Part shown: positions 40,508 to 52,370 of the stretch, piece by piece | Numbering within the stretch: position 1 is the stretch's first letter | Layout of the letters: each line of letters opens with the position of its first letter | From: Salipiger profundus | Lineage (GTDB): Bacteria > Pseudomonadota > Alphaproteobacteria > Rhodobacterales > Rhodobacteraceae | Assembly (NCBI RefSeq): GCF_001969385.1 | Contig: NZ_CP014796.1 | Coordinates: 1,877,501 to 1,941,500, forward strand | Length of the DNA: 64,000 bases | Reading direction: 5' to 3' | Position numbers and translations under genes: made by a program | The notes under the pieces: generated by a model | Seen by the model: the letters and a program-made list of their open reading frames with translations, nothing else | The model's database searches: none | Told to the model about the DNA's origin: nothing

Positions 40508-42977
40508 TCTGCACAGCTCGACCGCGCTCACGTTCCCGCGCCCGGTCTATGCGCCACAGGCAGCCGGCTTCATCTACGGGGCCATCGGCGGCACGGTGGC
40601 GGCTGGTGCGACAGGTGCGTTCGCAGCTGGCGTCGCGGCTGGCACCACGTTCGCCGCCAGCGCTTTCGGTGGGATCATCGTCAACGCCGTGGTTGGCATC
40701 GGCCTTTCGGTCATCGCGCAGGCCCTGCAGCCGGCGCCGGAGGTTCCGAAGCCATCGGCACGCATGGCGAACTTCGCCCAGCCGGTCAGCTATGCCGAAT
40801 ATGTGCTTGGGCGGACGAGGAAAGGCGGGCCGCTCGGCTTCACCGGCGCGACTGGCCGATATCGCTACTATGTGCCGCTGCTCGCCGCGCACGAGATCGA
40901 GGGCATCGTGACCCACTACCTCGATGAGCGGGTGGTCGAGATCGATGGCTCGGACATCGTGACGACCGCGCCGATTTCCAACGGCCCCGAGGTGGGCAAG
41001 ATCACCCCGTTCCTCGGCGCGACCGGGCAGACAGCGAACGCAGACCTGGTTGCGGCCTTCCCCGGGCAGATCACGGCCTCGCACGACTTCAAGGGGCTGG
41101 CCGGCGCCGTGGTGCGCGCCAAGAAGGTGAGCCCGGAGAGCTTCAGCGACATCTACCCGCGCGGCCGGCAGTGGGACTACACGCCGGTGATCGACGGTCA
41201 CAACGGGATCTACGACCCGCGCGACGAAAGCACCGGCCACACGAGCAACGCGGCCCTGATCCTCGCGTGGTGGCTGACAGACGTCATGAGGCAGACGGTC
41301 GATTGGGACGACGTGGCGACCGAGGCAGATGCCTGCGATGTCGAGGTGACGGACCGATACGGCGCCACGGGCGCGAAGTGGTCCATCGACGGGGTGCTGG
41401 CGGACGACGAGGACTTCGAGACGCAGCGGGCCAAGCTCTGCGCCGCCTGCGACGCCTTCCTCTACGAGAACACGGACGGAACGGTCGGCTTCACCGTGGG
41501 CCGCTACATCGCACCGGACGTGACGCTCACGGCGGCAGACTGCGAGGGGCTGGAAATCACCAGCGGGCAGACCGGCAGCAGCGCGATCACCGAGATCGTG
41601 CCGGAATACATCGAGCCGGACAACGCCTGGCGCGAGTGGTCCACCGGCGTGTGGACCGTGGACCCAGATGGCAACCAGACCCTGCGCGACACGCCGCGCC
41701 TGCACATGGTCAAGTGGCACAATCAGGCGATCCGCATTGCCAAGCGCCTCGGCAAGACCAAGCGCCCGCAATGGCAGATGCAGGGCACCATCGGACCCAT
41801 CGGATACGAGCTGATCGGCAAGCGCTTCTTCCGCCTCAACCATGAGGAAATGGGCATCGACATGACCTTCGAGGTCGGGAAGCTCACGCGCGAGACGGCG
41901 GGCACCTTCTCGATCACTGCGAACAGCGTGGAAAGCACGGACTTCGATTTCGACGCCGACACCGAAGAGCCGGAGCGCCCCGAGGTGAACGCGAGCGAGA
42001 TCTCGGACGAGGGCAGCATCGACGCGGTGACAGGCGTCACGGCGACAAGCCCGGGCAACAATCAGATCCTCGTGGAATGGGACGCGCAAGACGCTCTCTA
42101 CGCGCAGCAGATCCTGCTTGTGAGGCAGAGCACGGGGCAAGAGGAAGTCATTTCGACCAGCCGGGCCGTCTCGACGCGGACATCGCACGAGATCAACGGG
42201 CTGGTCGCGGGCGAGACCTACGAGGTGCAGGTCCGAAACTACACCGGCACGCCGGGTGCCGAGGTCAGCGTGAGCGATTGGGCGCCGTCCACCGCTCTGC
42301 AGGTCGTCGTCGGTGGCGTGGTCCCGGGCGACTTCTCGATCTCTGTCGCCACTGGTGAGCCGGGCAGGGCGCGGTTCCAAGGCGTCAGCGGCACCAACAC
42401 GGTGATCGCGCGGGTCTACTACTCCGCGACTGATGATTTTGGCACGGCCTCTCAGGTTGGCGACGACATCGCCATCAATGCGCTGAACACCTTTGACATC
42501 AGCGTGGGTGACGACGCGGCTGTGAACCTGCTGACCAACGGCGGGTTCGACGCAGACAGCGACTGGACGACGGGCACCGACTGGAGCATCGCGAGCGGCG
42601 TGGCGACGAAAGCTGCCGGCACGGCGTCAGACCTCGAACAGGCGGTGACGATCAGCGGCGGCACAGACTATCGCGTCACCTTCACCGTGGACAGCATCAC
42701 TGGCGGCACGATTAGGCCTCGCCTTGATGGCGCAACATCCGTGAGCGGCACCGCCAGAAGCACAGCCGACACGTTCCAGGAGACGCTGACCGCGCCGTCT
42801 TCGCCCATCGACTTTGCCTTCGAGGCCGACGCCTCACTCGCTGCCGACATCGACGACGCCTACCTCGTGGAGGACACCGCCGAGAGCGCGGCCACCGGGT
42901 ATTACTGGCTGGTTCCGGTATCGAGCCGGGGCGACGTGGGCGACGAGACAGCATCCCAATACATCGTGATCCCCTAA
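40497..42977 (+). CDS. Tail tip / host-specificity protein (J-like)
   Basis: An 826-aa receptor-binding tip protein. The N-terminal 80 residues hold a long hydrophobic Gly/Ala segment (GTVAAGATGAFAAGVAAGTT), typical of J-like proteins of these phages. The middle part is phage-tail beta domain. A fibronectin type III-like module lies near residues 500-600 (VTGVTATSPGNNQILVEWDA; GLVAGETYEVQVRNYT). The end has a carbohydrate-binding-like jelly roll (NLLTNGGFDADSDWTTGTDW). ATG 40497 is taken as start. Confidence 0.82.
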   Translation: MRRDLHSSTALTFPRPVYAPQAAGFIYGAIGGTVAAGATGAFAAGVAAGTTFAASAFGGIIVNAVVGIGLSVIAQALQPAPEVPKPSARMANFAQPVSYAEYVLGRTRKGGPLGFTGATGRYRYYVPLLAAHEIEGIVTHYLDERVVEIDGSDIVTTAPISNGPEVGKITPFLGATGQTANADLVAAFPGQITASHDFKGLAGAVVRAKKVSPESFSDIYPRGRQWDYTPVIDGHNGIYDPRDESTGHTSNAALILAWWLTDVMRQTVDWDDVATEADACDVEVTDRYGATGAKWSIDGVLADDEDFETQRAKLCAACDAFLYENTDGTVGFTVGRYIAPDVTLTAADCEGLEITSGQTGSSAITEIVPEYIEPDNAWREWSTGVWTVDPDGNQTLRDTPRLHMVKWHNQAIRIAKRLGKTKRPQWQMQGTIGPIGYELIGKRFFRLNHEEMGIDMTFEVGKLTRETAGTFSITANSVESTDFDFDADTEEPERPEVNASEISDEGSIDAVTGVTATSPGNNQILVEWDAQDALYAQQILLVRQSTGQEEVISTSRAVSTRTSHEINGLVAGETYEVQVRNYTGTPGAEVSVSDWAPSTALQVVVGGVVPGDFSISVATGEPGRARFQGVSGTNTVIARVYYSATDDFGTASQVGDDIAINALNTFDISVGDDAAVNLLTNGGFDADSDWTTGTDWSIASGVATKAAGTASDLEQAVTISGGTDYRVTFTVDSITGGTIRPRLDGATSVSGTARSTADTFQETLTAPSSPIDFAFEADASLAADIDDAYLVEDTAESAATGYYWLVPVSSRGDVGDETASQYIVIP

Positions 42978-42989
42978 CAGGAGACTGGC

Positions 42990-45900
42990 ATGACGACGCC
43001 TGAAACCCCGACCGCCATCTGGCTTGGCAGTTCGCCGCTGCATCAACCAGACGCAACGCTCATTGTGGAGTGGGCGAACTATATTCAGGGCCTTGTCGAG
43101 GCTGGATATAACATCCTTGCGCCGGCTGATATCGCGACGACCGCGAACGTCACGCTCTCTGGTGAGCAGACCATCGACGGGGTGGCGACGAGCGCGTCGC
43201 GGGTGCTTGTGAAAGACCAGACGGACGCGAGCGAAAACGGCGTCTACGTCACGGCATCTGGCGCGTGGGCAAGGGCTGCCGATGCGGACTCGGCGGCCGA
43301 GCTGTCCGGAGCGGCGGTTTTGGTTTCTGGCGGGTCTGCAAATGGCGGCACTGGGTGGCGCGTTGGGCTTGTCGAGGTCATTGACAGCGACGACGTGCAT
43401 GTGATCGCGGTGGACAGCCTTGCCGCAGTATCGGCCCATGAGGCGCGGGAAGACAACCCGCACGGCGTGACCAAGGCCCAGGTCGGTCTTGGGAACGTCA
43501 ACGACACTTCTGACGCTGACAAGCCGATCAGCACAGCGACACAGACTGCCCTCGACGGCAAGGCGACCACGGCGCAGGGCGATCTTGCAGACACTGCGGT
43601 TCAGCCCGGTGACCCGTCGCAGGGGCGCCCCGGGGCCGTTCCTGCCGCATACACCGAGACGCTGACCGGCGCCGCTTCCGCCGGCGCAGATGCGCCCGGC
43701 ACGACTGTTACCACCAGCCTCGGCGATGTCCGCCGTCTGACTGGTGCGCAGGTGCTGGCGACGCGCGAGCGGTTCCTTCTGACGCCCGGTGACTTCTACG
43801 AGGTCGCATGGTCGTTCGCACGCTCCGCCAACCCGACCGATCCGAACGGCGATACCGTGCGGCTTGGTATCCAGTGGCTCGACGAGGACTTCGCCAGCGT
43901 CGGGCAACTGACCGATGCCAGCCTTGACCTGACACCGGCGGTCGCGGATGGGCGGCAGTTCGTGACCGTCGTCATCGGCGAAGATTCGGACACGGCGGGC
44001 GTGGATTTCGCGTGGCCGGCTGGCGCAGTGCACGCGGTGCCCTTCCTGCAGACCTACGGCAGCGACGGCGTGACAGATGCCGCGCTTCTCGAATGGCGTG
44101 GCGGGGGTGGGGCGCTGGCCTCGGATACCGTCGTGCTGGAAGCGGGCGGGACAGCGGACGCCATCACGGCAACCGCCGACCGGCGCTATTCGGACGAGCC
44201 CTTCGCCACGCTCTTCGTCATGGAGGTGGCATCGGCGAACACCGGCGCCGTCACCATGTCCATCGGCGGGGAGCCCCCGAAGGATCTTCTGCTCAACAGC
44301 GGCGCGGCGCTGCAGGCCGACTACCTGCTGCCCGGCATGCTGCTCGACTTCCGTTGGGACGGCGCTGACTACCGCCTGACGACCGGGGCCTCGGCCACGG
44401 CCATCGAGGCGGCAGCGGCGGCGAGTGCAGCGGCGGCCGCGCTGTCGGCAAGCGAAGCGGACACCAGCGCCAGCGTGGCGGAGACGGCGGAGGCGGCGGC
44501 CCTGTCGGCGCAGAGCGGCGCGGAGACCGCGCGCGACCAGTCGCAGGCAAGCTCGGACCTGACCATCTTCGCTGCGGCCTTCGACGCGGCGGCTGATCTC
44601 GACGGCACCGGGCTCAGCGCGGACGACTACGTGGTCGTTTGGGCGGACGAGGACCGAGAGAACAAGGTCGCGATCTACCGGTGGAACGGGTCGACCTTCG
44701 ACTTCGTGCGCGTCTGGCAGGGCAACGGCACCCGCCGGGATGCGGTCATGCGGCATCTGCCGTATCGCATCGCGAAGATGCAGTCCGGCTATGGCTTCTA
44801 CGACAGCGAGGCCGTGACCGGTGACCTGCCGGTGATCGCCCTGCTTGACAGCACCAGTAACCAGCCCTGGACCGCGATTGCGCCGATCCTTGCTGACATG
44901 GTTCCGGACGACACCGATGACGCCATCGAGCCGTGGGTCGAGGCGAGCGCAGGGAACCAAGGGGTCGCCGATCTCGCGGTCCAGGCGCTTAGCGGCGCAA
45001 CCGTCGCGACGAACCGCTGGGATGTCTGGCCGACAGGCGAGCTGATCGAGATCCCCGCAGGCACCTACACGGTCCCCCTGAACATCATGAACACATGGGC
45101 CACTGCGGTCTTTGCGATCATTGGTGCTGTCGGTGGCGGCACGATCAGCGCCTCCGTCGATGGGGCGCCGGCAGCCGCTGATCTCGACACGTCGACACTG
45201 ACGGAGAACCGGGCCTCGATCTGGGAGGTGACGAACCCGAACGGCAATACGCGGGTGGAGCTCGATCTGACGATCACGGGCGGTTCGGTGTATGTCGTGC
45301 ATGCCTGGGGCGAGCGGACGGACGTGAACCGGCTGGTGCGCCACGCGCGCTTCCGCAAGGGCGGCACCGGGCTTGAGGACGGCTGGTCCGAGGCGGATTG
45401 CCGCGCCAACTTCCGCACCGTGGTGGGGCGGATCAACCCGGCGCTCATCACCTATCACGACCGGGCCAACGCCGCGTTGACCGAGACCTACTTCCCTCTC
45501 ATTCTGAACGACATATTCTCGGCGACCTCGGAGTGTGACGTGCTGACCATCGGCGGCCTGCCGATATTCGCTGAGGCAGGCGGGGCAGATACCGCCGTAC
45601 TGGACCAGAATACGCTTCTGGAGTTCTACGCCGACCAATACTTCGAGAACGGTTACCCGTCCTTCTACGTGAACCCCTACGACAGCCTCCTGATCGACGG
45701 CGACCCGGAACGGGCTCAGACGGCGTCCGAGAACATGATCGGCACGACGGACTGGCGGGATGCTACCGGCACCCACTGGACGCTGGCCGGCAGCCTCGGG
45801 GCTTATCACAAGGTCGCACGCATCATCGCCGCCATGCCGGTTGCGCGTGCAGGCCGCTCCCTGGTGCCGAAGGTCATTGGCGTGAACTCAATCGTGCGGA

Positions 45901-46361
45901 ACGCCAGTGCCACGGTTCTCAAGTTCGTTCCGGACGGGACGTATGGGCTGATCCTGTCCTACTTCAACTCGCTGAAGATGAGGGATGCCAACGGCGTTGT
46001 GCGGTTCCAGCTCGGGAACGGCACGATCAGCGCACCGGACGTCATGCCGGAAGAGCCGGATCTTGGATCGGAAGGCTCGGGCCGTTCCATGGAGCGCGGG
46101 TCACTCGGCGCCCTCACGATACGCAGGTATCTCGATACGTCGGAGCCGACCGGCTACGGAAATCTCGGGATGCAGATCGCCTACCTGCGGCCGCTGACGG
46201 TGGCGCAGGCGCAGGCGCTCGTGTCCTCGGCCAACGGCAATGACGTCGGCGCTGTTGCCCACATCTCCGGCGCGTCGAACGGTCACAAGCTGTGGCAACT
46301 TTACTCGGTGTCGGGCTCTCCGACCTGGAAGAGCGTAACTGATCAGTCGATCCTGAGCTAA
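42990..46361 (+). CDS. Tail fibre protein with SGNH-hydrolase-like C-terminal region
   Basis: A 1123-aa fibre. The N-terminus is tip-binding, with a phage fibre repeat region (HGVTKAQVGLGNVNDTSDAD). An Ala/Ser-rich coiled coil follows (AAAAASAAAAALSASEADTS). From about residue 620 the chain looks like an SGNH/GDSL esterase: VIALLDSTSNQPW at the Ser block, QGVADLAVQALSGATVATNR, and DATGTHWTLAGSLGAYHK near the Asp-His block. The Gly of GDS is Leu here, so activity is uncertain. It may bind or deacylate surface polysaccharide. CAGGAG precedes the ATG. Confidence 0.75.
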   Translation: MTTPETPTAIWLGSSPLHQPDATLIVEWANYIQGLVEAGYNILAPADIATTANVTLSGEQTIDGVATSASRVLVKDQTDASENGVYVTASGAWARAADADSAAELSGAAVLVSGGSANGGTGWRVGLVEVIDSDDVHVIAVDSLAAVSAHEAREDNPHGVTKAQVGLGNVNDTSDADKPISTATQTALDGKATTAQGDLADTAVQPGDPSQGRPGAVPAAYTETLTGAASAGADAPGTTVTTSLGDVRRLTGAQVLATRERFLLTPGDFYEVAWSFARSANPTDPNGDTVRLGIQWLDEDFASVGQLTDASLDLTPAVADGRQFVTVVIGEDSDTAGVDFAWPAGAVHAVPFLQTYGSDGVTDAALLEWRGGGGALASDTVVLEAGGTADAITATADRRYSDEPFATLFVMEVASANTGAVTMSIGGEPPKDLLLNSGAALQADYLLPGMLLDFRWDGADYRLTTGASATAIEAAAAASAAAAALSASEADTSASVAETAEAAALSAQSGAETARDQSQASSDLTIFAAAFDAAADLDGTGLSADDYVVVWADEDRENKVAIYRWNGSTFDFVRVWQGNGTRRDAVMRHLPYRIAKMQSGYGFYDSEAVTGDLPVIALLDSTSNQPWTAIAPILADMVPDDTDDAIEPWVEASAGNQGVADLAVQALSGATVATNRWDVWPTGELIEIPAGTYTVPLNIMNTWATAVFAIIGAVGGGTISASVDGAPAAADLDTSTLTENRASIWEVTNPNGNTRVELDLTITGGSVYVVHAWGERTDVNRLVRHARFRKGGTGLEDGWSEADCRANFRTVVGRINPALITYHDRANAALTETYFPLILNDIFSATSECDVLTIGGLPIFAEAGGADTAVLDQNTLLEFYADQYFENGYPSFYVNPYDSLLIDGDPERAQTASENMIGTTDWRDATGTHWTLAGSLGAYHKVARIIAAMPVARAGRSLVPKVIGVNSIVRNASATVLKFVPDGTYGLILSYFNSLKMRDANGVVRFQLGNGTISAPDVMPEEPDLGSEGSGRSMERGSLGALTIRRYLDTSEPTGYGNLGMQIAYLRPLTVAQAQALVSSANGNDVGAVAHISGASNGHKLWQLYSVSGSPTWKSVTDQSILS

Positions 46362-46370
46362 GGAACCCCC

Positions 46371-46733
46371 ATGAAACTCGCAGACGTCAAAAACATCTTC
46401 GTGTCCCCGCTCTTCGGAGAGCCGGGACACACCCACATCTCGCCGGACGGTGACGCATGGATCAACGACGCACCGTCCGGCGACGAGATCGCGCCCCGTG
46501 ATCTCCTGCCCGGCACCGACAAGGATCAGTGGATCAATGCCACGTCGATCCTGGTCACCTACGACGGCGCGCAGCCTTCGGCCGTCCAGCGCGAGGCGTT
46601 GAAGGTCGAGATCTGGCGCTGGCTCCAACTATGCCCGGACGCGATGGTCGTGGGCCCGGAGGTGATGCCGATGGCGGTCCAGTCCGACTTCGTCGTTCGG
46701 ACATGGTGGGATTCCGAGAAGATGCTTGCGTGA
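46371..46733 (+). CDS. Protein after the tail fibre, possible fibre chaperone
   Basis: A 120-aa protein (SPLFGEPGHTHISPDGDAWI; LKVEIWRWLQLCPDAMVVGP). It follows the fibre gene by 9 bp with an AAGGAA ribosome-binding site. Position suggests a fibre assembly factor or tip protein; no family recognised. Confidence 0.55.
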   Translation: MKLADVKNIFVSPLFGEPGHTHISPDGDAWINDAPSGDEIAPRDLLPGTDKDQWINATSILVTYDGAQPSAVQREALKVEIWRWLQLCPDAMVVGPEVMPMAVQSDFVVRTWWDSEKMLA

Positions 46734-46739
46734 CAATCA

Positions 46740-46996
46740 GTCGATCCCGATCTGACGAGCAATTGCCTCCGCCCAGCGTGTGGACCGGGCGGAGGCCACA
46801 CAACGCATCACTCGTAAGAGGATGCCGCCCGACCGGGCGAAGGGCCGGACGGCTGATCAGCGCGCAATGCGTAAGCCGCGCTGACCTGCTGCAACGCATG
46901 GCGTAGTCGGACGACACTCTCAAGACATCGCCCGATTGCAGCGCGGGAAAACCTCCGCGCTGCTCAAGTTCTGACCCGCTTCGGCGGGCTTTTTTG
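46740..46996 (+). ncRNA. Structured intergenic RNA candidate ending in a terminator
   Basis: A 275-bp gap without a gene holds a chain of strong stems: GCCTCCGCCC / GGGCGGAGGC (46765-46774, 46787-46796), TCAGCGCG / CGCGCTGA (46857-46864, 46877-46884), GCAGCGCGG / CCGCGCTGC (46938-46946, 46955-46963) and a final terminator. It may be a stable small RNA, or the structured 3' end of the tail operon. Confidence 0.35.
46975..46995 (+). terminator. Rho-independent terminator before the lysis genes
   Basis: CCCGC-TTCG-GCGGG stem-loop (46975-46988) with a UUCG tetraloop, followed by CTTTTTT. The next gene starts 14 bp later, so the terminator abuts its ribosome-binding site. Confidence 0.75.
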
Positions 46997-47008
46997 CATG
47001 GGGGCAGG

Positions 47009-47326
47009 ATGAAGCACCTGACAACCTGGCTGGGCGAGAACGTCTGGATGCTCGCTGCGGTGATCGGCGGCATCCTCGTCTCGATCCTCACCAGCGAAGA
47101 ACAGACTTTCCGGATGGCGGTGGCGCGGGTCATCTCGGGCCTCTTCTGTGCCACCGTGTTCCCGGGCCCGGTGCTCGACGTGCTGGGCCGAGATCCGGCG
47201 GTCTACGGCAATGCGGTGGCAGGGCTGCTGGCGATGACCGGCTACGCGATCGCCAAGAGCCTTGCCGGCCTTACCGGGCGCCAGCTCGCAGAATGGGTCG
47301 CCATCGTGATCGGGAGGAAGAAATGA
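47009..47326 (+). CDS. Putative holin / phage membrane protein
   Basis: A 105-aa protein with two to three membrane helices (VWMLAAVIGGILVSILTSEE; VISGLFCATVFPGPVLDVLG; AVAGLLAMTGYAIAKSLAGL) and a basic C-terminus (IGRKK). Size, topology and position before the endolysin fit a holin. It overlaps the next gene (ATGA). Confidence 0.65.
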   Translation: MKHLTTWLGENVWMLAAVIGGILVSILTSEEQTFRMAVARVISGLFCATVFPGPVLDVLGRDPAVYGNAVAGLLAMTGYAIAKSLAGLTGRQLAEWVAIVIGRKK

Positions 47327-47763
47327 CCCGTCCTGACGTCTCCAACCGCACCCTCGGCGTCATGCTGATCGTCAGCTGGCTGGCGCTGCTGCTGTTCCAG
47401 CCGCTGACCGAGGCCTGGGACGACCGGCCCTCGCAGCGGCCGTGGATCGACGTGTCGCTACAACTCGACGGCGACCATGTCCTCTATACCCGGATGATCA
47501 AGCGCGTCCTGCGCGGCGACTGGACGGCCCGCGTGCAGATCTCGACCGGGGAGGGCTGGCGCACGGTCTGCGATGACAGCGGCGCGTGGACCTACCGCCC
47601 CGAGACCTCGGGCACGCTCAGCATGACCTTCGATCGCTTCACCGGCGGCTGTCCGCAGCCCTCGGGCGCGCACCGCGTCTGCGTCGATTACGTCATGGAA
47701 GACCTGCGCGGCCGGCGCCGGATATTCGGGCCGTTCTGCTCCGAGGGCACGGGCGGTAGCTGA
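47323..47763 (+). CDS. Membrane-anchored lysis-region protein, unknown
   Basis: A 146-aa protein with an N-terminal membrane anchor (LGVMLIVSWLALLLFQPLTE) and a periplasmic part with four cysteines (VCDD, GGCPQ, RVCVDY, FCSEG). It lies between holin and endolysin and could be a spanin-like or lysis-accessory protein. No family recognised. Confidence 0.55.
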   Translation: MTRPDVSNRTLGVMLIVSWLALLLFQPLTEAWDDRPSQRPWIDVSLQLDGDHVLYTRMIKRVLRGDWTARVQISTGEGWRTVCDDSGAWTYRPETSGTLSMTFDRFTGGCPQPSGAHRVCVDYVMEDLRGRRRIFGPFCSEGTGGS

Positions 47764-47899
47764 ACGGCGTGGGGTGCGAGCGCAGCGCCAGTAGGTGCAG
47801 CGCCGTAACGGCATAGGCTTCCAGATCCGGCCTGCATGGCCGCGCCCGCGCGGTCGATTAAGCAGGTGCCCCCACAAAGCGCAACCATCACCTTCACTG

Positions 47900-47925
47900 C
47901 CCGGCCATCGCGGTCCGGGTCTTTT
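47900..47925 (+). terminator. Terminator-like hairpin before the endolysin
   Basis: CCCGGCC ... GGTCCGGG hairpin with a bulge, then TCTTTTTG, immediately before the endolysin ribosome-binding site. Its downstream string TTTTTGCATGGG repeats that of the terminator at 46975-46995. Confidence 0.5.
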
Positions 47926-47941
47926 TGCATGGGAGATCACC

Positions 47942-48739
47942 ATGGATCGAACGCATGTCCAGATGTTGCTGGCCTCGGCCGGCTACTACGCCGGCGCCAT
48001 CGACGGCATCGCCGGGCCGGAGACCATGACGGCCGTCGAGATCACCGAAGCCCACGCCGGCGACGGCTCGGGCGGCTGGTCGACCGCGCGGCGGCTCGTG
48101 GCGGCGGGGCAGCGGGTGCTCAACGCGCAGGGCTTCGAGGCCCGCGCCGTCGACGGCTGGGACGGCCACAACACCGGCGAGGCTTTGACCGCCTGGCTCA
48201 GCGCGCAGGCCGGCGTCAGCGCCGAGGTCGACCGGGCACCGATCACCGAGACAACCTGGCCGGCCGACATCCCCCGGCAGGGCAACTGCGCGGCCTACTA
48301 CGGTTCGCCCGGGCCCGACGTGCAGCGGCAGCTGACCTACATCCAGCTGCCGTTCTCTCTTCGCCTGGACTGGAACCTCTCGCAGACCGTCCAGCGGATC
48401 CGCGTGCACGAGAAGGCGGCGCAGCAGCTCTACGCCGCGCTGGTGGCGGTGCATGAGCACTATGGCATCGACCGGATGCAGGATCTCGGCATCGACCGCT
48501 TCGCAGGCTGCTACAACCACCGCCGGATGCGCGGCGGCTCAAGCTGGTCGATGCATGCCTACGGCTGCGCGATCGACTTCTACGCAGGACCGAACGCGCT
48601 GCGGATGGGCTGTCCCGAGGCGCTGTTCTGCGGCCCGGACTACCAGGCCTTCCTCGACATCATGGAGGCCCACCAGTGGCTGCCGGCGATCCGCCTCTGG
48701 GGCGGCGACGCCATGCACTTCCAGCGGGCGACCCTCTGA
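47942..48739 (+). CDS. Endolysin: peptidoglycan-binding domain plus M15 peptidase
   Basis: A 265-aa lysis enzyme. An N-terminal PG_binding_1-like domain (VQMLLASAGYYAGAIDGIAG) covers about residues 1-80. The C-terminal VanY/M15-type D,D-peptidase domain has the zinc motif SMHAYGCAIDFYAG (His and Asp ligands) and the last ligand in LWGGDAMHFQRATL. There is no signal peptide, so export depends on the holin. GGGAG precedes the ATG. Preceded by a terminator-like hairpin. Confidence 0.88.
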   Translation: MDRTHVQMLLASAGYYAGAIDGIAGPETMTAVEITEAHAGDGSGGWSTARRLVAAGQRVLNAQGFEARAVDGWDGHNTGEALTAWLSAQAGVSAEVDRAPITETTWPADIPRQGNCAAYYGSPGPDVQRQLTYIQLPFSLRLDWNLSQTVQRIRVHEKAAQQLYAALVAVHEHYGIDRMQDLGIDRFAGCYNHRRMRGGSSWSMHAYGCAIDFYAGPNALRMGCPEALFCGPDYQAFLDIMEAHQWLPAIRLWGGDAMHFQRATL

Positions 48740-48816
48740 CATCCCCACCACCGGCCGGCGCCTGGCGTCGGTCTTCTCCGCGGCTGCGCGCCGCTCATCC
48801 CCGAAAGGAACTCACC

Positions 48817-49023
48817 ATGGAAACGAAATCGATATTCGCCTCGAAAGGCATCTGGGGCGGCATCATCGCCATCCTGCCCCCGGCCATGTCGCTCGTCGGT
48901 CTCGATCTCTCGCCGCAGGACGCCCAGGGCATCGTCGGACACCTCGACGCCATCGTCTCGGCCGTCGGCGGCCTCGTCGCGATCTACGGGCGCGTGACGG
49001 CGAAGACGGCGCTCAGGGTGTGA
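48817..49023 (+). CDS. Small membrane phage protein (holin-like)
   Basis: A 68-aa protein METKSIFASKGIWGGIIAIL with one clear membrane segment and a second weaker hydrophobic helix (IVSAVGGLVAIYGRVTA). AAAGGAA precedes the ATG. Such short KSIFASK-type proteins occur in lysis modules of Rhodobacteraceae phages. It is the last phage-type gene before the cargo; the 254 bp to hsdR hold nothing recognisable. Confidence 0.65.
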   Translation: METKSIFASKGIWGGIIAILPPAMSLVGLDLSPQDAQGIVGHLDAIVSAVGGLVAIYGRVTAKTALRV

Positions 49024-49277
49024 GACAAGCGGCTGCTCCGCGTCGGTTGTGGCGCGGGGTGGCGCCGGCGGTAGCGCAGGGCGGTCCGGGCTGTCCTGCC
49101 TTCGTAATTGTCCGCTAATCAGCTATGCGCAGGAAGCGAACGCCACGCCTAGCGTGCCGCTTCCCACGTCCTCCGCTGGATCACTGTTACCGTGTAGCCA
49201 AGGCGCGTTTCAAGGCCGTGCGAAATGCGAAGTCTAACGATAGTTGGTAAAGGCGCGACGCCACGCAGCCGCAAGGC

Positions 49278-52369
<3,092 letters not shown>

Positions 52370-52370
<1 letters not shown>

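Noticed and set aside
39429..42380. 983-codon open frame on the minus strand
   Set aside because: Antisense to the tail-tip genes, which are coupled by ATGA overlaps and show domain features. A shadow of high GC.
42834..45809. 991-codon open frame on the minus strand
   Set aside because: Antisense to the tail fibre gene, with no motif and shadow-like composition.
26692..48739. A gene transfer agent cluster
   Set aside because: Some tail proteins are GTA-like, but the integrase, attachment sites, CI-like repressor with operators and replication genes mark a true prophage.
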